Source: Paracoccaceae bacterium
GTDB lineage: Bacteria > Pseudomonadota > Alphaproteobacteria > Rhodobacterales > Rhodobacteraceae
Assembly: GCA_007129775.1 (NCBI GenBank)
Contig: SKUV01000154.1
Span: 1 to 7,909, forward strand
Direction of reading: 5' to 3'
DNA: 7,909 nt
The stretch's first letter is position 1, and every line of letters starts with the position of its first letter. Below the pieces are notes generated by a model. That model was not told where the DNA came from. It ran no database searches and saw only the letters and a list, made by a program, of their open reading frames with translations. Shown piece by piece: positions 5,738-7,909 of this stretch. Position numbers and translations under genes: made by a program.

Positions 5738-5766
5738 TTGATCGCCACTGAAGGGGAGCCTATGAC
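5738..5766 (+). promoter_or_regulatory. Candidate promoter for the aminotransferase operon
   Basis: TTGATC (5738-5743) and TATGAC (5761-5766) each match the sigma70 consensus at 4 of 6 bases with a 17-bp spacer, placing a start near 5773 and a leader of about 65 nt. A weaker minus-strand pair (TTGAAT at 5785-5780, TAGGCT at 5762-5757, 17-bp spacer) could face the XRE gene with its -10 box overlapping this one. Confidence 0.4.
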
Positions 5767-5804
5767 ATGCGGGCGTGAAATTCAAACCGCCGCCTTGGCC
5801 GGAC

Positions 5805-5837
5805 CGGCTCCGGGGCGGCAATCTAGCGGAGCCGCCC
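5805..5837 (+). promoter_or_regulatory. Two mutually exclusive hairpins over the aminotransferase ribosome binding site
   Basis: Hairpin A pairs CGGCTCCG (5805-5812) with CGGAGCCG (5827-5834), 8 bp with a 14-nt loop, burying the SD sequence CGGAG (5827-5831). Hairpin B pairs GGGCGGC (5813-5819) with GCCGCCC (5831-5837), 7 bp with an 11-nt loop, leaving most of the SD (5827-5830) in the loop. The two share 5831-5834 and cannot form together. A further segment, GCCGCC (5789-5794), could pair with 5814-5819 and compete with B. The pairings are plain in the sequence; a regulatory role is inference. Confidence 0.4.
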
Positions 5838-7040
5838 ATGCCTTTCCTGTCGGACACGCTGGCGCGTGTGAAACCCTCGCCGACCATCGCGGTGACCACC
5901 AAGGCCGCGGAACTGAAGGCCGCGGGCAAGGATGTCATCGGCCTCGGCGCGGGCGAGCCCGATTTCGACACGCCCGACCACATCAAGGCCGCGGCCAGGG
6001 CGGCGATCGACGCGGGCCGCACGAAATACACCGCCGTCGACGGCATCCCCGAACTGAAAAAAGCGATCTGCGCCAAGTTCGCCCGCGACAACGATCTGAG
6101 CTACGAGCCCGCGCAGGTCACCGTCGGCACCGGGGGCAAGCAGGTGCTCTACAACGCGCTGATGGCCACGCTGAACCCGGGCGACGAGGTGGTGATCCCC
6201 GCGCCCTACTGGGTCAGCTATCCCGACATGGTGCTGCTGGCCGGCGGCACGCCGGTGATCGCCGAAGCGTCGAGCCAGACCGCCTACAAGCTCACCCCCG
6301 ACCAGCTGGAGGCCGCGATCACGCCAAAGACCAAATGGCTGATCTTCAATTCGCCCTCCAACCCCACCGGCGCCGGATATTCGCGCGGCGAGTTGAAGGC
6401 GCTGACCGATGTGCTGATGCGCCATCCCCATGTCTGGGTGATGACCGACGACATGTACGAACACCTCGTCTATGACGATTTCGAATTCTGCACCCCCGCG
6501 CAGGTGGAGCCGGGGCTTTACGACCGCACGCTGACCGTGAACGGCGTGTCGAAAGCCTATGCCATGACCGGCTGGCGCATCGGCTATGCCGCCGGGCCGG
6601 TGGAACTGATCCGCGCCATGGGCAAGATCCAGTCGCAAAGCACGTCGAACCCCTGTTCGGTCAGCCAGTATGCCGCGCTGGAGGCGCTGAACGGGCCACA
6701 TGATTTCATCGCCGCCAACAACCGGGTGTTCCAGCGCCGCCGCGATCTGGTGGTGGCGATGCTGAACGCCGCCGAAGGCGTCACCTGCCCGGTGCCGGAG
6801 GGCGCGTTCTATGTCTATCCCACCATCGCGGGCTGCATCGGCAAGACCAGCGCCGGGGGCACGAAGATCACCGATGACGAGGCCTTCGCCACCGCGCTGC
6901 TGGAAGAGACCGGCGTCGCCGTGGTCTTCGGTGCAGCCTTCGGCCTCTCGCCCGCATTCCGGGTGAGTTATGCCACCTCGGACGAGGCGCTGCGCGAGGC
7001 CTGCGGCCGCATCCAGACCTTCTGCGCCGGACTTTCATGA
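5838..7040 (+). CDS. aspC: Aspartate aminotransferase, class Ib (possibly also prephenate aminotransferase)
   Basis: PLP enzyme interconverting aspartate + 2-oxoglutarate and oxaloacetate + glutamate in the cytoplasm. The 400-residue protein is full length for subgroup Ib of fold-type I aminotransferases. Visible landmarks: GAGEPDFDTP (37-46), TGGKQ with Lys101, PAPYWVSYPD (121-130) with the ring-stacking Trp125, NSPSNPTG (171-178) with Asn175, TDDMYEHLVY (203-212) with Asp204 and Tyr207 for the cofactor, VSKAYAMTGWRIGY (237-250) with the Schiff-base Lys239, and FRVSYAT with Arg375 for the substrate carboxylate. Lys12 in the RVKPSPT opening matches the position linked in related Ib enzymes to prephenate use, so a second role in arogenate-route tyrosine/phenylalanine synthesis is possible. 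ATG at 5838 follows CGGAG by 6 nt; an in-frame GTG at 5775 would add 21 unconserved residues. Its TGA overlaps the next gene's ATG. Confidence 0.96.
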   Translation: MPFLSDTLARVKPSPTIAVTTKAAELKAAGKDVIGLGAGEPDFDTPDHIKAAARAAIDAGRTKYTAVDGIPELKKAICAKFARDNDLSYEPAQVTVGTGGKQVLYNALMATLNPGDEVVIPAPYWVSYPDMVLLAGGTPVIAEASSQTAYKLTPDQLEAAITPKTKWLIFNSPSNPTGAGYSRGELKALTDVLMRHPHVWVMTDDMYEHLVYDDFEFCTPAQVEPGLYDRTLTVNGVSKAYAMTGWRIGYAAGPVELIRAMGKIQSQSTSNPCSVSQYAALEALNGPHDFIAANNRVFQRRRDLVVAMLNAAEGVTCPVPEGAFYVYPTIAGCIGKTSAGGTKITDDEAFATALLEETGVAVVFGAAFGLSPAFRVSYATSDEALREACGRIQTFCAGLS

Positions 7041-7462
7041 GCCTCGATCTGCCCGAATACTACTTCCGCACCCGCGAGAACGGGGCGGCAGTGTTTCGGG
7101 TGGAGTTCTCGAACCGCTCGCAACGGCTCGATCTGCGCCAGATCGCGAACGTGAACACCCGCAACGGCGAGGTCCGGCCCCATGGCCAGCACGAGTTGAC
7201 GCAGGCCGAGCTTGCGGCGATCGAAAGCTGGATGGACGAACGCCGCCAGGTGCTGGCCACGCGCCAGATCGACGACATCCTGCGCACGGTCGATCACCTG
7301 AACCAGACCACCCACTGGGCCGCGCAGAAGGCCGGCGACGCGGAACTGGATGCGGTGACCGACGCGCTGCTGCTGGCCATGCACGATCTGCGGCAGGTGC
7401 TGGTGCGCAAGAAATCCGAGCGTCTGATGCAGGATGCCGAAAGCGCGACGGCCGAAGACTAG
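7037..7462 (+). CDS. Hypothetical protein coupled to the aminotransferase gene
   Basis: Not recognised. The 141-residue product is soluble, with no signal peptide or membrane segment. Its first ~65 residues look like a small beta domain: EYYFRTRENGAAVFRVEFSN, then LDLRQIANVNTRNGEVRPHG, followed by an ELTQAELAAIESWMDERR helix. The rest is predicted mostly helical and charged (IDDILRTVDHLNQTTHW; DAVTDALLLAMHDLRQVLVRKKSERL), with enough heptad character to allow helix pairing or oligomerisation. The ATG at 7037 overlaps the aminotransferase TGA (ATGA), so the two are very likely one operon and translationally coupled. This does not establish a role in amino acid metabolism. Regular codon use and a real protein composition argue that it is a genuine gene. 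Confidence 0.85.
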   Translation: MSLDLPEYYFRTRENGAAVFRVEFSNRSQRLDLRQIANVNTRNGEVRPHGQHELTQAELAAIESWMDERRQVLATRQIDDILRTVDHLNQTTHWAAQKAGDAELDAVTDALLLAMHDLRQVLVRKKSERLMQDAESATAED

Positions 7463-7472
7463 CCGCCGGCCC

Positions 7473-7488
7473 CGGCACGCTTGTGCCG
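7473..7488. terminator. Hairpin between convergent genes, possible bidirectional terminator
   Basis: CGGCAC (7473-7478) and GTGCCG (7483-7488) form a perfect 6-bp stem around a GCTT tetraloop. It lies in the 39-bp gap between the hypothetical gene's stop (7462) and the convergent dehydratase gene's stop (7502). Location strongly suits a shared terminator, though a real T tract is absent on either side. Confidence 0.5.
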
Positions 7489-7501
7489 CTTGCGCGCCCT
7501 T

Positions 7502-7909
7502 CTACGCCCAGTCGAGCCGCGCCTGCATCGTGACCAGTCCGTCGCCATTCACCGCATGAAGCGTGGTGCCGGTTTCGTCGGGATGACCCTGCAGGCTCAA
7601 CGCGTCGAAGTGAAACAGCGGGCGCACGCCCCGGAACGAGAACCGCCCCGGCTGCCGGTCGGGATTGTGGCGGCGGGCAGCCTCCATCAGCAGGGTCGCC
7701 TGCAGGGGGCCGTGGACGACAAGGCCGGGATAGCGCTCGACCTCGCGCGTGTAATCCAGATCATAGTGGATGCGGTGCCCGTTGAAAGTCAGCGCCGAAT
7801 AGCGAAAGAGCCGCACCTGGTCGATCGGCACTGCATCGGACCAGCCCGCACCCTGGGGTGCCGGCCGGGGCGGGGGCGGGGTGTATTCCGGCGCGATCGC
7901 CACATATAC
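7502..7909 (-). CDS. HTD2/MaoC-type acyl-CoA hydratase, C-terminal half (cut by window edge)
   Basis: Hot-dog-fold protein likely to hydrate or dehydrate a CoA thioester (2-enoyl-CoA, or a mesaconyl/itaconyl-CoA-type substrate). The frame is open through the right edge and only the last 135 residues are visible; full-length relatives are about 280. A Pro-rich interdomain linker (PEYTPPPPRPAP) is followed by the second hot-dog domain. This holds LFRYSALTFNGHRIHYDLDYT, the hydratase-2-like segment with the Asn and His expected near the active site, then YPGLVVHGPLQATLL, the conserved hot helix entry. It ends with RGVRPLFHFDALSLQG and the closing strands. The GTG at 7903 is probably an internal codon, not a start. 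It is convergent with the aminotransferase operon. The likeness to mesaconyl-C4-CoA/itaconyl-CoA hydratases is remembered family pattern, so the substrate is open. Confidence 0.88.
   Translation of the reverse strand, partial: VYVAIAPEYTPPPPRPAPQGAGWSDAVPIDQVRLFRYSALTFNGHRIHYDLDYTREVERYPGLVVHGPLQATLLMEAARRHNPDRQPGRFSFRGVRPLFHFDALSLQGHPDETGTTLHAVNGDGLVTMQARLDWA

Noticed and set aside
5751..5778. Leader minigene ATG-CGG-GCG-TGA (5767-5778) behind AAGGGGAG
   Set aside because: The SD would lie upstream of the transcript start predicted from the better promoter match, and three-codon frames are common by chance.
5711..6091. N-terminal extension of the XRE gene to about 6091
   Set aside because: The extra segment is antisense to the aminotransferase gene. 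The ATG at 5710 has a good SD and gives a normal-length regulator.

Overview
The window is high-GC DNA with G/C-rich third codon positions, short intergenic gaps and good Shine-Dalgarno (SD) sites. The gene set is a DmdC-like acyl-CoA dehydrogenase, long-form Sua5, ThyX, an E. coli-type glyoxalase I, an LdtR-like MarR regulator, SdhE, a class Ib aspartate aminotransferase and an HTD2-type dehydratase. Together these point to an alphaproteobacterium, most likely a Rhodobacteraceae member. This placement is an inference from protein style, not from a search. The region looks chromosomal and housekeeping: I see no phage, transposon, tRNA, rRNA or CRISPR feature.

Layout. Positions 1-868 (minus) hold the first 289 codons of an acyl-CoA dehydrogenase that runs off the left edge. 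Divergent from it is sua5 (1003-2043, plus), needed for the tRNA t6A modification. Its 3' end overlaps, tail to tail, a small conserved-looking hypothetical gene (1973-2353, minus) that lies downstream of thyX (2430-3344, minus), the flavin-dependent thymidylate synthase. Divergent from thyX is gloA (3422-3850, plus), glyoxalase I. A 442-bp gap between convergent 3' ends (3851-4292) holds five tandem 27-bp units, a GC hairpin and a cluster of palindromes, but no gene I can defend.

Next come three minus-strand genes. An XRE-type regulator (5210-5710) overlaps sdhE (4914-5213) by 4 bp in an ATGA junction. A MarR-family regulator (4293-4811) follows about 100 bp further downstream. Divergent from these is an aspartate aminotransferase (5838-7040, plus), which overlaps a 141-residue protein of unknown function (7037-7462) by another ATGA junction. 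A compact hairpin then separates this pair from the C-terminal half of an HTD2/MaoC-type hot-dog acyl-CoA hydratase (7502-7909, minus), which runs off the right edge.

How the genes work together. Most are independent housekeeping functions: t6A synthesis, dTMP synthesis, methylglyoxal detoxification, flavinylation of succinate dehydrogenase, and aspartate/glutamate (possibly prephenate) transamination. Two partial acyl-CoA enzymes lie at the edges. I see no clear new multi-gene system. The points most worth checking are mutually exclusive hairpins over the aminotransferase ribosome binding site, an 11-bp tandem duplication at the sua5 start codon that creates a four-codon minigene, the 27-bp repeat array, and two uncharacterised small proteins tied to thyX and to the aminotransferase gene.
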